Assembly: GCF_052180215.1 (NCBI RefSeq)
Contig: NZ_CP197471.1
Location: 3,382,001-3,446,000 of the forward strand
Length of the DNA stretch: 64,000 nucleotides
From: Pseudoneobacillus sp052180215
GTDB lineage: Bacteria > Bacillota > Bacilli > Bacillales > Cytobacillaceae
Direction: 5' to 3'
Part shown: positions 1 through 9,028 of the stretch, in pieces
How the letters are laid out: every line of letters starts with the position of its first letter
Numbering within the stretch: position 1 is the stretch's first letter
Program-made: the position numbers and the translations under genes
The notes under the pieces: generated by a model
What the model saw: the letters and a program-made list of their open reading frames with translations, nothing else
What the model was told of the DNA's origin: nothing
Database searches by the model: none

Positions 1-1
1 C

Positions 2-1048
2 ATAGATGAAAAAAAGTTAAGCGAGAATGATCAACGCCTTATAGAAAGGATTAGAAAAATAACAACTGAAAATAATCTTAATAATATTGTAAGAACAAAA
101 GCCTATCTAGAGTTTTATCAAAAATATCCTGAAATTCACTGGTCATTTTTAGCACATATGGTTTCAAGAAACGGCGGTTGGAATATGACAGATTTAGAGG
201 GAGAATACTTATCTAGATTACTAAGCAGATCATCCAGGCAAGCATTTTTTTCTTTTCTAGAGAGAGGAAACTGGCTCATTTTTCAAGATGCGTATCCACA
301 ATTATTACTTTACGAAGAAAGTCTAAGAAGCAGAAAAAACTACTTTTATTTACTTCCCTTTTTAAATATTTCTTTATTTATGGAGACTATATGGAATCAT
401 TATTGGATAAAGAAAGACCCCAATATTTTGACAATCGGCCTCATTGTAAATGAACAAAATTATATAGAGGAACGGGTTGTTCAGAATCCGCTTTTAAAAG
501 AAAAAGTATTTAATTCAATTGAATTTAAAATCCAAGACTTATTATCGTTTAATCAAATTCTTTTGCCATATGAACAGAATAATAAGGTGAGGTTCTTAGG
601 ACAGACGGTCCATCATTTCGATTCACTCCATGAACGAATTTTGATAGGAAAAAGATTATACAACCTCCTTTTTCAATCAGAAGATATTGCTAACAGCGTG
701 CTTCACTGGGCCATACAAAATCCGCACACAGCCTCTCGTAAGGATTACTGGCCTAATTTATTTAATGATATCAAGGAAGGAGTTCCAGGACTTGAATCAG
801 TGCTTAAAGTAAATCAATGTAAACTGATTCCTGGGTCAATGCGACTCTATAGTCCCAGATTAGAGATTGTGTGGAAAAATGTTCATCATAAACAAGCAGA
901 ACCAGGTGACTGGTTTAAAGATTGGAAAGTGGTTGAATATTTAATGTATACAGATGAAAATATCAATGGAGATATAATGAGTGACTATTGTCAAACTTTA
1001 GAAAAACTTGATCTTACTACTGCTGCAAAAAAGGTTATTTTCGATTAG
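2..1048 (+). CDS. yppC: DUF2515 family protein (YppC-like), 5' end outside window
   Basis: The reading frame is open to the left edge, so the gene starts upstream and the first in-window ATG at 158 is internal. The visible product is about 348 residues. Features remembered from the DUF2515/YppC family are present: the stretch AHMVSRNGGWNMTDL, and HTASRKDYWPNLF near the C-terminus. It is rich in aromatic residues and has no clear signal peptide or membrane segment. Its biochemical function is not known. In B. subtilis yppC lies by recU-ponA, so finding it next to tyrS is a local rearrangement, if the assignment is right. It converges on tyrS across a shared terminator. Family call fairly sure, symbol less so. 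Confidence 0.75.
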   Translation: MDEKKLSENDQRLIERIRKITTENNLNNIVRTKAYLEFYQKYPEIHWSFLAHMVSRNGGWNMTDLEGEYLSRLLSRSSRQAFFSFLERGNWLIFQDAYPQLLLYEESLRSRKNYFYLLPFLNISLFMETIWNHYWIKKDPNILTIGLIVNEQNYIEERVVQNPLLKEKVFNSIEFKIQDLLSFNQILLPYEQNNKVRFLGQTVHHFDSLHERILIGKRLYNLLFQSEDIANSVLHWAIQNPHTASRKDYWPNLFNDIKEGVPGLESVLKVNQCKLIPGSMRLYSPRLEIVWKNVHHKQAEPGDWFKDWKVVEYLMYTDENINGDIMSDYCQTLEKLDLTTAAKKVIFD

Positions 1049-1073
1049 TTCTTTCCCAGTTATAAAGGTATAA

Positions 1074-1099
1074 AAAAATCCCCTTTTTAGGGGATTTTT
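1074..1099. terminator. bidirectional rho-independent terminator
   Basis: A 10-bp stem AAAAATCCCC/GGGGATTTTT with a 6-nt loop gives a U-tract on both strands. It lies between the convergent yppC-like gene and tyrS. Confidence 0.8.
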
Positions 1100-1106
1100 C
1101 TATTCA

Positions 1107-2369
1107 TTAATCTACGTAATTGATAAGATGGTATTTCTTCTTTCCTCTTCTAATGATCGTAAATTGGCCTTCAATGCGATCCTTTTCATCCACCACATAA
1201 TCTACTTGGGTTACCTTCTCCCCATTTAAAGAAACAGCTCCGTTTGTAATATCTTCTCTTGCTTGACGCTTTGAAGGACTGATACCCGCAGCTACTAAAA
1301 GATCTACTAAGGTAATTTCTTCACCCGTTGAATGATTGTAGGAAGGAACATCTTTAAAGCCCTGTTTAATTTCGGTAGCAGAAAGTTTTTTCACATCACC
1401 GCTAAATAGCGCATCTGTAATTTTAATAGCTTGAGCTAATGCCTCTTCACCATGAATAAGACGTGTCATTTCTTCAGCTAAAGTCTTTTGAGCCTTGCGT
1501 AGGTGAGGTTCTTCCTGTACAGATACTTCTAAGGCTTCAATTTCTTCTCGTGATAAGAATGTAAAATATTTAAGGTATTTGATTACATCAGCATCAGCCG
1601 TATTAATCCAGAACTGGTAGAACTCGTATGGTGTTGTTTTCTCAGGATCCAGCCAAACTGCGCCACTTTCTGTTTTCCCAAATTTTGTACCGTCGGACTT
1701 TGTCACTAATGGAATTGTCATCCCGTAAGCTTTTGATCCTTCAGGAAGCATTTTTCGAATTAATTCTAAACCTGTCGTAATATTTCCCCACTGGTCACTA
1801 CCACCAATTTGTAATTTACATTGAAGGTTTTCGTATAAATGTTTAAAATCCATTCCTTGCATAATCGTGTAAGTAAATTCAGTAAAAGAAATACCTGTTT
1901 CCAAACGAGTTGCAATCGTTTCTTTGGATAACATGTAATTGATTCCGATATGCTTTCCGTAATCACGAAGGAAAGTAATCATATTCATCGGCGCTGTCCA
2001 ATCGTAGTTGTTAACCATTAAAGCGCCATTCTCACCCTCAAAATCAAAAATCGAATGCAGCTGTTTTTGTAGGCAATCTACATTATGTTGTACGGTCTCA
2101 ATGGTTTGAAGGGTTCTTTCCTCTGTTGCTTTCGGATCACCAATTAATCCTGTAGCTCCACCAACTAGAACAATAGGACGATGTCCATGATTTTGGAAAC
2201 GTCTTAAGGTTAAAAATGGAAGAAGGTGTCCAATGTGCATACTATCCCCGGTTGGGTCCATCCCACAATATAAGGAAATCTTTTCTTTATTTAAAAGTTC
2301 CTTTAACCCTTCTTCATCTGTTTGCTGGTATACTATTCCACGCCATTGCAAATCCTGTAATAAATCCAT
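1107..2369 (-). CDS. tyrS: tyrosyl-tRNA synthetase
   Basis: Charges tRNA-Tyr with tyrosine (class I synthetase, cytoplasmic homodimer). The 420-residue length matches bacterial TyrS. The HIGH signature is intact at residues 45-48. The KMSKS-type loop reads KFGKT at about 229-233. Tyrosine-site motifs such as SFTEFTY and QIGGSDQWGN are present. The last 70 residues form an S4-type RNA-binding domain. The ATG at 2369 has an AGGAG just upstream (AGGAGTCAAA). A T-box leader with a tyrosine specifier precedes the gene, so it should be induced by uncharged tRNA-Tyr. Confidence 0.98.
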   Translation of the reverse strand: MDLLQDLQWRGIVYQQTDEEGLKELLNKEKISLYCGMDPTGDSMHIGHLLPFLTLRRFQNHGHRPIVLVGGATGLIGDPKATEERTLQTIETVQHNVDCLQKQLHSIFDFEGENGALMVNNYDWTAPMNMITFLRDYGKHIGINYMLSKETIATRLETGISFTEFTYTIMQGMDFKHLYENLQCKLQIGGSDQWGNITTGLELIRKMLPEGSKAYGMTIPLVTKSDGTKFGKTESGAVWLDPEKTTPYEFYQFWINTADADVIKYLKYFTFLSREEIEALEVSVQEEPHLRKAQKTLAEEMTRLIHGEEALAQAIKITDALFSGDVKKLSATEIKQGFKDVPSYNHSTGEEITLVDLLVAAGISPSKRQAREDITNGAVSLNGEKVTQVDYVVDEKDRIEGQFTIIRRGKKKYHLINYVD

Positions 2370-2445
2370 TTTGACTCCTCCTATTTATAAGTAACAATGT
2401 TAATTGTTTACCCTATTTGATTTTTAACCTTTTAATAAGGCCAAA

Positions 2446-2714
2446 TAAAAAAACGCCCTTGCAAAAATGCAAGGACGCTAATATGCGCGGTACCACCTGG
2501 CTTGAGCGTTTTGAATGCGAACAAACGCATGAAGAACACTCCACTTAACATGTTAACGGACATGACCGTTTACCACTACTGTTCATGTTCATGGCAAAAG
2601 CTCCGGGAGGTAATTCGTTCTTCTATTTGCATCGGTTTACACCAACCACCGACTCTCTAAAACAGGGATAGAAGGACTACTGGATTCCCATCAAAGCAGT
2701 AACAATTTTTAATT
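2446..2714 (-). promoter_or_regulatory. T-box riboswitch leader of tyrS, tyrosine specifier
   Basis: Read on the minus strand, the leader has the usual T-box order. An AGAGAG bulge and a GGTGTAAACC-type apical loop are followed by the specifier region GAATTACCT, whose codon TAC (Tyr) is complementary to plus 2610-2612. The T-box TGGTACCGCG is at plus 2486-2495. Last comes a terminator hairpin CGTCCTTGCA/TGCAAGGGCG with a long U-tract (about 2446-2478), 80 nt before the start codon. Uncharged tRNA-Tyr should stabilise the antiterminator and switch on tyrS. The 5' end is set from the promoter. Confidence 0.93.
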
Positions 2715-2720
2715 AAACCA

Positions 2721-2750
2721 TTTTTACCATAAAATATAGTTAGTTGTCAA
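2721..2750 (-). promoter_or_regulatory. sigma-A promoter of the tyrS leader
   Basis: On the minus strand a consensus -35 TTGACA (plus 2745-2750) is followed after 18 bp by the -10-like TAAAAA (plus 2721-2726). The -10 is preceded by TGG, an extended -10 feature. The position fits a start just upstream of the T-box stem I. Confidence 0.6.
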
Positions 2751-2820
2751 TTTCCTTTTTCTTTTTTCCTTTTCCAAAAAAAGACATCAAAAATTGGAAA
2801 TATCAGAAAAATGTCAAACC

Positions 2821-2852
2821 TTGTCATCTTCCTTTTCTGATTATGCTATAAT
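2821..2852 (+). promoter_or_regulatory. extended -10 promoter of the penicillin-binding protein gene
   Basis: TGCTATAAT (perfect -10 with TGn extension) ends at 2852, 28 nt before the ATG. A TTGTCA at 2821-2826 is a possible -35, but the 20-bp spacer is long, so the extended -10 probably carries most of the strength. Confidence 0.6.
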
Positions 2853-2880
2853 TGTATGTGATTTTAGGGGGATTGATTAA

Positions 2881-5739
2881 ATGAACAATGAATCGAATAA
2901 ATGGGTGGACAGGTGGAAGTACTTTCTAAATCTTTTCACACATAAAAGAACAGTCAAAAGTGCCAGAATTACCTATCAAGTTATCTGGAATTTAGTTCTT
3001 ATATTTTTTATTGTTATTCTTTTAGGCGGCGCTTTTGCAGGTGGAATCGGTGCTGGCTACTTTGCCTCACTTGTTAAGGATGAACCGATTAGACCATATG
3101 AGAAAATGAAAAAAGAAATTTATAATTACGAGGAAACATCCGAACTCTATTTTGCTAATGATATCTATCTAGGTAATTTAAGAACCGACTTGGAACGTGA
3201 AGAGGTTCAAATAAAGGATGTTTCGAAATATTTAGTCGATGCGGTTGTTGCTACAGAAGACGAATATTTCTATGACCATTCAGGTGTAGTACCGAAAGCG
3301 ATCTTTCGTGCCCTTTTTCAAGAAGTAACCAATTCTTCCGTTCAATCGGGTGGAAGTACGTTAACTCAACAATTAATTAAAAATCAAATCCTTACAAATG
3401 AAGTATCTTTTGAACGTAAAGCAAAAGAAATTTTATTAGCCTTACGCCTAGAGAAATTTTTTAAGAAAGAAGAAATTTTAGAGGCCTATTTGAATGTATC
3501 TCCTTTCGGGAGAAATTCTTCCGGAAGAAATATTGCCGGAGTGCAAACTGCTGCTAAAGGTATATTTGGTGTTAATGTAAAAGAATTAACTCTTCCGCAA
3601 GCTGCCTTTATTGCTGGATTGCCTCAAAGTCCTTTTGGTTATACCCCTTTTACGAATGAAGGCGTTTTAAAATCTAATCTTGAACCTGGTCTAACAAGAA
3701 TGAAGACGGTTTTAAAAAGGATGTATGATGGTGGATTTATAAGCAATAAAGAATATCAAAATGCACTTACCTATGATGTAACAAAAGACTTTATTCCACC
3801 AAAATCTAGCAGTATAGAAAAATATCCTTGGTTAACATTTGAAATTGAAAAACGAGCAATTGACATATTAGCTGTTTCTTTAGCTGAAAAAGATGGTTAT
3901 GAGGAAAAAGATTTAAAGCAAAATAATGAATTGTATGAAGAGTATACGACTCTTGCAAATCGAAATCTGCGACAAAACGGCTATAAGATCCATTCCACCA
4001 TCGATAAAGATATTTATGATGCGATGCAGAAAACAAAGGATGCATATCCTTATTATGGACCAGATAAACCCCAAGTGGTTAAAGATCCAGATACTGGACA
4101 AGATAAAACGATTCAAGAACCTGTTGAGGTTGGAGCCATTTTAATCGAAAATAATACAGGAAAAATAATTAGCTTTGTGGGCGGACGAGATTATTCTCGT
4201 GCACAAGTGAATCACGCAACTTACACGAAACGTCAAAATGGATCTACCATGAAGCCATTACTTGTTTACGGTCCTGCTATTGAACTAGGGAAAGCTTCAC
4301 CTGGAAGTCCCCTTCCGGATGTTGAATTAAGGCTTGATCCTTCTAACCCAGATAAGCCTTGGCCACTTAACTATGATAAACACTACAATGGCCTAGTTTC
4401 CGCGAGATATGCTCTTGCAAAATCTTATAATGTTCCTGCCATCAAACTATATAGAGATATTATCAATGAGAGGCCAGCTAAATATTTAGAAAAAATGGGC
4501 TTTACCTCTTTACTTGAACCCGATTATACCAATTTATCAACTGCCATTGGATCTCTAGAACAAGGGGTAACAGTTGAGGAAAATACAAATGCATTTGCCA
4601 CTTTTGCTAACGGTGGAAAATTTGTCGATGCCTATTTGATCGATAAAATTTTAGATAAAAACGGAAAAGTTGTCTATGAGCATAAAACCAAATCCGAAGA
4701 AGTTTTCAGCCCGCAAACTGCCTATTTAACCGTTGATATGATGCGGGATGTTATTAAACGAGGAACGGCCTCTGCTGTTAATGGTCGCCTAAAGTTTCAA
4801 ACAGACTGGGCAGGTAAAACAGGAACAGGAAATGAATTCTTTGACTCCTGGTTTGTTGCATCCAATCCAAATGTCACATTTGGAATCTGGACTGGTTATG
4901 ACCATAATAAATCCTTAGAAATAAAAAGGGGTTTAAGCTATAGCATGCGAACCAATTATTTATGGGCCGACTTATTAAATGCTGCTTATGACGTAAATCC
5001 TGAATTAGTCGATCCTGTTGAACCATTTAAAATGCCCGGTGGAATTGTAAAAAGATCCATCTGTGCGGTTTCGGGTTTACTTCCTTCTGAGGCATGTTCA
5101 AGAGCTGGACTAGTTGAAAGTGATTTATTTAATATGAAATATGCCCCAACAGAAGTTGATTCTAGTTTAATTGACGGTAAATATGTTCAGGTCGGTGAGA
5201 AAAAATATTTAGCGCTTGACTCTACACCAGATGAGTTTGCAGAACATGGTTTGATCTTAAACCCTGATTACATGGAACAAATTACTGGTGTAAAAATACC
5301 TGAACCGGGACAATTAATTCCTAAAAAAGATGGCTGGTCAAAGATCCTTGTACCAAATGATAAAATCCAGGAAAATGGCCAAATACCTGATGACCCTTTA
5401 ATATCAGTATCCGGTAACACTATTTCATGGGCTAAGGATGTGGAACCTGATGTTATTGGCTATCGAATATATAACAGTAAAGGAGAAAAGGTCGGAATTG
5501 AAAAGTCAGGTTCAGACTATGCTTTCGATGTTAAAAATGGTACTTATTATGTAACAGCAGTCGATATCGCAGGACAGGAATCCCCTCCATCTAATGTGGT
5601 TGAAGTTGGAAAACCAATACAGTCTGATGATCCTAATTCAGATGAAGAAACGGATGACAATTCCAAAGATAAAGATAAAGAAATTATTGATTTAGTTCCA
5701 TTTTCTAACGAAACCAAAAAACCTAAATCCAAAAATTAA
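2881..5739 (+). CDS. class A penicillin-binding protein (glycosyltransferase plus transpeptidase)
   Basis: Bifunctional peptidoglycan synthase: it polymerises lipid II and crosslinks stem peptides outside the membrane. The N-terminus is short and cytoplasmic, with one membrane anchor at about 33-60. The GT51 domain shows the catalytic Glu126 in EDEYFYDHSG and GGSTLTQQ at 157-164. The transpeptidase domain has STMK with Ser455, SYN at 515-517 and KTG at 646-648. Residues about 830-905 look like a fibronectin type III fold, and the tail is acidic and Lys-rich, an architecture seen in Bacillus PBP1-type proteins. Start: ATG after AGGGGGATTGATTAA. The gene is a single unit ended by a strong terminator. 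Which B. subtilis paralogue (ponA, pbpF, pbpG) is closest cannot be decided by eye. Confidence 0.93.
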   Translation: MNNESNKWVDRWKYFLNLFTHKRTVKSARITYQVIWNLVLIFFIVILLGGAFAGGIGAGYFASLVKDEPIRPYEKMKKEIYNYEETSELYFANDIYLGNLRTDLEREEVQIKDVSKYLVDAVVATEDEYFYDHSGVVPKAIFRALFQEVTNSSVQSGGSTLTQQLIKNQILTNEVSFERKAKEILLALRLEKFFKKEEILEAYLNVSPFGRNSSGRNIAGVQTAAKGIFGVNVKELTLPQAAFIAGLPQSPFGYTPFTNEGVLKSNLEPGLTRMKTVLKRMYDGGFISNKEYQNALTYDVTKDFIPPKSSSIEKYPWLTFEIEKRAIDILAVSLAEKDGYEEKDLKQNNELYEEYTTLANRNLRQNGYKIHSTIDKDIYDAMQKTKDAYPYYGPDKPQVVKDPDTGQDKTIQEPVEVGAILIENNTGKIISFVGGRDYSRAQVNHATYTKRQNGSTMKPLLVYGPAIELGKASPGSPLPDVELRLDPSNPDKPWPLNYDKHYNGLVSARYALAKSYNVPAIKLYRDIINERPAKYLEKMGFTSLLEPDYTNLSTAIGSLEQGVTVEENTNAFATFANGGKFVDAYLIDKILDKNGKVVYEHKTKSEEVFSPQTAYLTVDMMRDVIKRGTASAVNGRLKFQTDWAGKTGTGNEFFDSWFVASNPNVTFGIWTGYDHNKSLEIKRGLSYSMRTNYLWADLLNAAYDVNPELVDPVEPFKMPGGIVKRSICAVSGLLPSEACSRAGLVESDLFNMKYAPTEVDSSLIDGKYVQVGEKKYLALDSTPDEFAEHGLILNPDYMEQITGVKIPEPGQLIPKKDGWSKILVPNDKIQENGQIPDDPLISVSGNTISWAKDVEPDVIGYRIYNSKGEKVGIEKSGSDYAFDVKNGTYYVTAVDIAGQESPPSNVVEVGKPIQSDDPNSDEETDDNSKDKDKEIIDLVPFSNETKKPKSKN

Positions 5740-5743
5740 AAAA

Positions 5744-5780
5744 ACGGAAGTGCTCTAACAAGCACTTCCGTTCTGTTTTT
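5744..5780. terminator. bidirectional terminator between PBP gene and acsA
   Basis: An 11-bp perfect stem ACGGAAGTGCT/AGCACTTCCGT with loop CTAACA is flanked by A-rich and T-rich tracts. It serves both convergent genes. Confidence 0.85.
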
Positions 5781-7498
5781 TAGTCTTCCATTGTAGATAA
5801 GTCACCAGTTGGCAAGTTTAACTCCCATGCTTTAAGAACACGACGCATGATTTTACCACTTCTTGTCTTTGGCAATTTATCACGGAAATCTATTTCACGT
5901 GGTGCTGCATGTGCAGCTAATCCTAATTTCACAAATTGACGAATTTCTTCTTTTAATTCTTCTGTAGCTTCATAGCCATCACGAAGAGCGACAAACGCTT
6001 TAATAATTTCCCCTCTCACAGGATCTGGCTTCCCAATAACTCCAGCCTCAGCAACAGCAGGATGTTCCACTAATTTACTTTCAACTTCAAATGGTCCTAC
6101 ACGTTCACCAGAAGTCATAATAACATCATCAATTCTACCTTGGAACCAGAAATAACCGTCCTCATCCATATAAGCAGAATCACCTGATACATACCAGTCA
6201 CCTGGCATAAAATAAGACTCATATTTCGCAGAGTTATTCCAAATCGTATGCATCATGGATGGCCAGCCTTTTTTAATAGCTAAATTGCCCATACGATACG
6301 GAGGAAGCTCATTACCTTGATCATCGACAATAGCAGCTTCAACACCAGGAATTGGTTTCCCCATGGAACCAGGCTTTATTTCCATACAAGGATAGTTACA
6401 GATAAGCTGCGCACCCGTCTCTGTCATCCACCATGTATCATGAATACGTAACTGGAATACTTTCATTCCCCAACGAACGACTTCGGGGTTTAATGGTTCC
6501 CCTACACTTAAAATATGACGAAGAGAAGTTAAGTCAAACTTCTTAACTACTTCATCTCCTGCGCCCATTAACATACGGAATGCTGTTGGAGCACTATACC
6601 ATACAGTAACGCCATAATCCTCAATAACCTTATACCATGTCTCAGGACTAAAACGTCCTCCTACTACAACATTTGAAGCACCTGCTAACCATGGTCCAAA
6701 TATTCCATATGATGTTCCTGTTACCCATCCTGGGTCAGCAGTACACCAATATACATCTTCCTCTTGTAAGTCTAATACCCATTTTGCGGTTTGATAATGC
6801 TGAAGCATCGCATTATGAACATGTAAAACCCCTTTTGGTTTTCCCGTAGACCCAGAAGTATAATGAAGGATTAGCCCGTCTGTACGATCTACCCACTCAA
6901 TATATAATACTTTACTAGACTCTTTAAATCTTTTATTAAAATCAATATATTTACCACTTTCTTCAATACCTTCCCCAACTAGGAAAATATGTTTCAATTC
7001 TGGCAATTGATCCACAGGTACACGTTTTAATAGTTCAGGCGTCGTTACTAAAACCTTTGCCCCGCTATCCTCTAAACGGTCTCGGACTGCCCCCTCCATG
7101 AACGCTTCAAAAAGCGGTCCAACGATTGCACCTAACTTAATCGCACCTAAAACAGCAAAATATAGCTCTGGAGAACGAGGCATAAAAATAAATACACGGT
7201 CCCCTTTTTCTACGTCCCCATAAGTTTTTAAAGCATTCCCAGCTTGGTTAGAAAAGTCTTTCATTTCTTTAAACGTATACTTTTCCGTACGTTTTCCATC
7301 TGCATAATATAAGGCAATTTTATTTTTGCGATCAGACGCAGCATGTCGATCAATTGCCTCATAAGCCATATTGACTCTTCCCGTTTCAGACCAAGAGAAT
7401 TGTTTCTCAACTTCTAACCAATCAAACTGCTTGTACATCTCATCATAATTTGGCAGATTATGATTTCCTTTTACAACTGGTAGCGCTTCCACTTTCAC
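5780..7498 (-). CDS. acsA: acetyl-CoA synthetase, AMP-forming
   Basis: Makes acetyl-CoA from acetate, ATP and CoA through acetyl-adenylate. ANL-superfamily motifs are present: HYTSGSTGKPKG, DTWWMTETG, and the C-terminal PKTRSGK whose Lys is residue 549. That is the lysine whose acetylation by AcuA shuts off the B. subtilis enzyme. I chose the GTG at 7498, giving 572 residues, the remembered B. subtilis length. It has AGGGGG nine bases upstream. A longer frame to 7570 would begin upstream of the promoter at 7543-7571, so it is not used. The gene is divergent from acuABC, the genes that modify it. Confidence 0.96.
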   Translation of the reverse strand: MKVEALPVVKGNHNLPNYDEMYKQFDWLEVEKQFSWSETGRVNMAYEAIDRHAASDRKNKIALYYADGKRTEKYTFKEMKDFSNQAGNALKTYGDVEKGDRVFIFMPRSPELYFAVLGAIKLGAIVGPLFEAFMEGAVRDRLEDSGAKVLVTTPELLKRVPVDQLPELKHIFLVGEGIEESGKYIDFNKRFKESSKVLYIEWVDRTDGLILHYTSGSTGKPKGVLHVHNAMLQHYQTAKWVLDLQEEDVYWCTADPGWVTGTSYGIFGPWLAGASNVVVGGRFSPETWYKVIEDYGVTVWYSAPTAFRMLMGAGDEVVKKFDLTSLRHILSVGEPLNPEVVRWGMKVFQLRIHDTWWMTETGAQLICNYPCMEIKPGSMGKPIPGVEAAIVDDQGNELPPYRMGNLAIKKGWPSMMHTIWNNSAKYESYFMPGDWYVSGDSAYMDEDGYFWFQGRIDDVIMTSGERVGPFEVESKLVEHPAVAEAGVIGKPDPVRGEIIKAFVALRDGYEATEELKEEIRQFVKLGLAAHAAPREIDFRDKLPKTRSGKIMRRVLKAWELNLPTGDLSTMED

Positions 7499-7542
7499 TA
7501 ACATCATCCCCCTAATGAATGTCATAAAAACGTTTATTAATA

Positions 7543-7571
7543 TTATAGTATACTTTTCCCGTATTCTCAAT
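7543..7571 (-). promoter_or_regulatory. sigma-A promoter of acsA
   Basis: Minus strand TTGAGA (plus 7566-7571), a 17-bp spacer, then a perfect TATAAT (plus 7543-7548). Transcription would begin near 7536, upstream of the GTG start at 7498. A weak cre-like sequence with a central CG (7525-7540, about three mismatches) overlaps the predicted start point. Confidence 0.75.
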
Positions 7572-7650
7572 TTTAAAAATATTCTTTCAGTAGATATATC
7601 ATTTTTATGCAGTTATTTGGTAAAATATATGTCTATTTACAGAAAATTAA

Positions 7651-7664
7651 GTGAAAGCGCTTTA
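7651..7664. promoter_or_regulatory. CcpA-binding cre box in the acsA-acuA divergent region
   Basis: GTGAAAGCGCTTTA matches the cre consensus TGWAARCGYTWNCW at nearly every position. It sits 18 bp upstream of a perfect -10 TATAAT (7682-7687) that should drive acuABC, in the -35 area of that promoter. In B. subtilis acsA and acuABC are both under CcpA control. ccpA itself lies 3 kb downstream here. Whether this box also acts on acsA, about 120 bp away, is open. Confidence 0.8.
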
Positions 7665-7721
7665 ATTTGAGAGATTTTATGTATAATATAATTGAATGAA
7701 AGGATTATTAGGGGTGAACGA

Positions 7722-8354
7722 ATGGAACATAAAAAAATATATAATGCAAAAGAATTAAAGACTCCTCATGGTAATTTATTTATTGAGGGTCCCATCTCTT
7801 CTGATAAATTAGCAAGTTATGATTTCCATGAAGATCTTGTTGCTTTTCGTCCGCCAGCACAACAACATAAGGCACTAATTGAAATAGCAGGATTACCAGA
7901 AGGCAGAATCATTGTCGCAAGACATCGACATACCATTGTAGGATATGTTACCTACCTATATCCAGATCCGCTTGAGAGATGGTCAGAAGGGAAAATGGAT
8001 AATTTAATCGAACTTGGAGCAATAGAGGTCATTCCAGAATTTCGCGGCTGTTCCGTTGGTAAAAACTTATTAAATGTTTCAATGATGGACGATGCGATGG
8101 AAGACTTCATCATTATCACAACCGAATATTATTGGCATTGGGATTTAAAAGGTACTGGGCTAAATGTGTGGGAATATCGAAAGGTCATGGAAAAAATGAT
8201 GAATTCCGGCGGGTTGCAATGGTACGCTACTGACGATCCAGAAATAAGTTCACACCCTGCCAACTGTTTAATGGCTCGAATAGGAAAAAGAGTGGATACA
8301 GAATCCATACAAAAATTTGATCGCTTACGATTTATGAACCGTTTCATGTATTAA
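7722..8354 (+). CDS. acuA: acetoin utilization protein AcuA, protein lysine acetyltransferase of AcsA
   Basis: GNAT-fold enzyme that acetylates and inactivates acetyl-CoA synthetase. The 210-residue product from the ATG at 7722 equals the remembered B. subtilis AcuA length. Start chosen over the upstream frame because TTAGGGGTGAACG directly precedes it. Typical stretches are IIVARHRHTIVGYVTYLYPD, LIELGAIEVIPEFRG (acetyl-CoA binding strand) and HPANCLMARIGK at the C-terminus. It is first in acuABC, with 26 bp to acuB. Repression by CcpA through the cre box at 7651 is expected. Confidence 0.95.
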   Translation: MEHKKIYNAKELKTPHGNLFIEGPISSDKLASYDFHEDLVAFRPPAQQHKALIEIAGLPEGRIIVARHRHTIVGYVTYLYPDPLERWSEGKMDNLIELGAIEVIPEFRGCSVGKNLLNVSMMDDAMEDFIIITTEYYWHWDLKGTGLNVWEYRKVMEKMMNSGGLQWYATDDPEISSHPANCLMARIGKRVDTESIQKFDRLRFMNRFMY

Positions 8355-8380
8355 TTGGGTGTTTGAAAGGGGATATTCAG

Positions 8381-9028
8381 ATGATCGTTGAAGAAGTTAT
8401 GAAAGCAGACGTCGTTAGTCTATATCCAACTGATACGATTTCTAAAGCAATCCTGGTGATGGCAGCTAAAAAAATACGCCATATACCAGTCATAGATGAT
8501 CACCGCCATGTCGTTGGGTTAATCACTGACAGGGATATTCGTGATGCTACTCCATCTATTTTTCGTGCGAATGAACATGCCGAAGACTTAGAAAAGCCTA
8601 TTTCTTCCATTATGAGACAAAATGTCATTATTGGACATCCTCTTGATTTCGTTGAAGAAGTGGCTGCTTTATTTTACGAACATCACATCAGTTGCTTGCC
8701 GATTGTAAAGGATCAAGTATTAGTAGGCATACTAACTGAAACCGATTTACTCCATACATTAGTAGAGCTTACAGGTGCACATCAGCCAGGCTCACAAATT
8801 CAAGTTAAAGTACCAAATAAATCTGGCATGCTTTGTGAAATTGCTACCATCATCCGCAACCATCATGCCAATATTCAAAGCGTTTTAGTCTATCCTGATA
8901 AAAAAGATGAACAGTACAAAGTTCTCGTTATTAGAGTTCAAATGATGAATCCCATTGCCGTTGTTAAAGATTTAGAAACGGCTGGTCATCAAGTAATTTG
9001 GCCAAAACTTCCGGGAGCTACATCATGA
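8381..9028 (+). CDS. acuB: acetoin utilization protein AcuB, CBS-ACT domain protein
   Basis: The 215-residue cytoplasmic protein carries two CBS motifs (residues about 5-60 with HIPVIDDHRHVVGLITDRD, and about 75-130 with CLPIVKDQVLVGILTETDLL). An ACT-like domain follows at about 140-205. CBS pairs usually bind adenine nucleotides and ACT domains bind small molecules, so AcuB is probably an energy sensor for the AcuA/AcuC cycle. Its exact role is not established. Start at ATG 8381 after AAAGGGGATATTCAG. Its stop overlaps the acuC start (ATGA), indicating translational coupling. Confidence 0.92.
   Translation: MIVEEVMKADVVSLYPTDTISKAILVMAAKKIRHIPVIDDHRHVVGLITDRDIRDATPSIFRANEHAEDLEKPISSIMRQNVIIGHPLDFVEEVAALFYEHHISCLPIVKDQVLVGILTETDLLHTLVELTGAHQPGSQIQVKVPNKSGMLCEIATIIRNHHANIQSVLVYPDKKDEQYKVLVIRVQMMNPIAVVKDLETAGHQVIWPKLPGATS

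Noticed and set aside
7499..7570. Longer N-terminus for acsA
   Set aside because: The codons lie upstream of the predicted transcription start; the GTG at 7498 has a strong ribosome binding site and gives the known 572-residue length.
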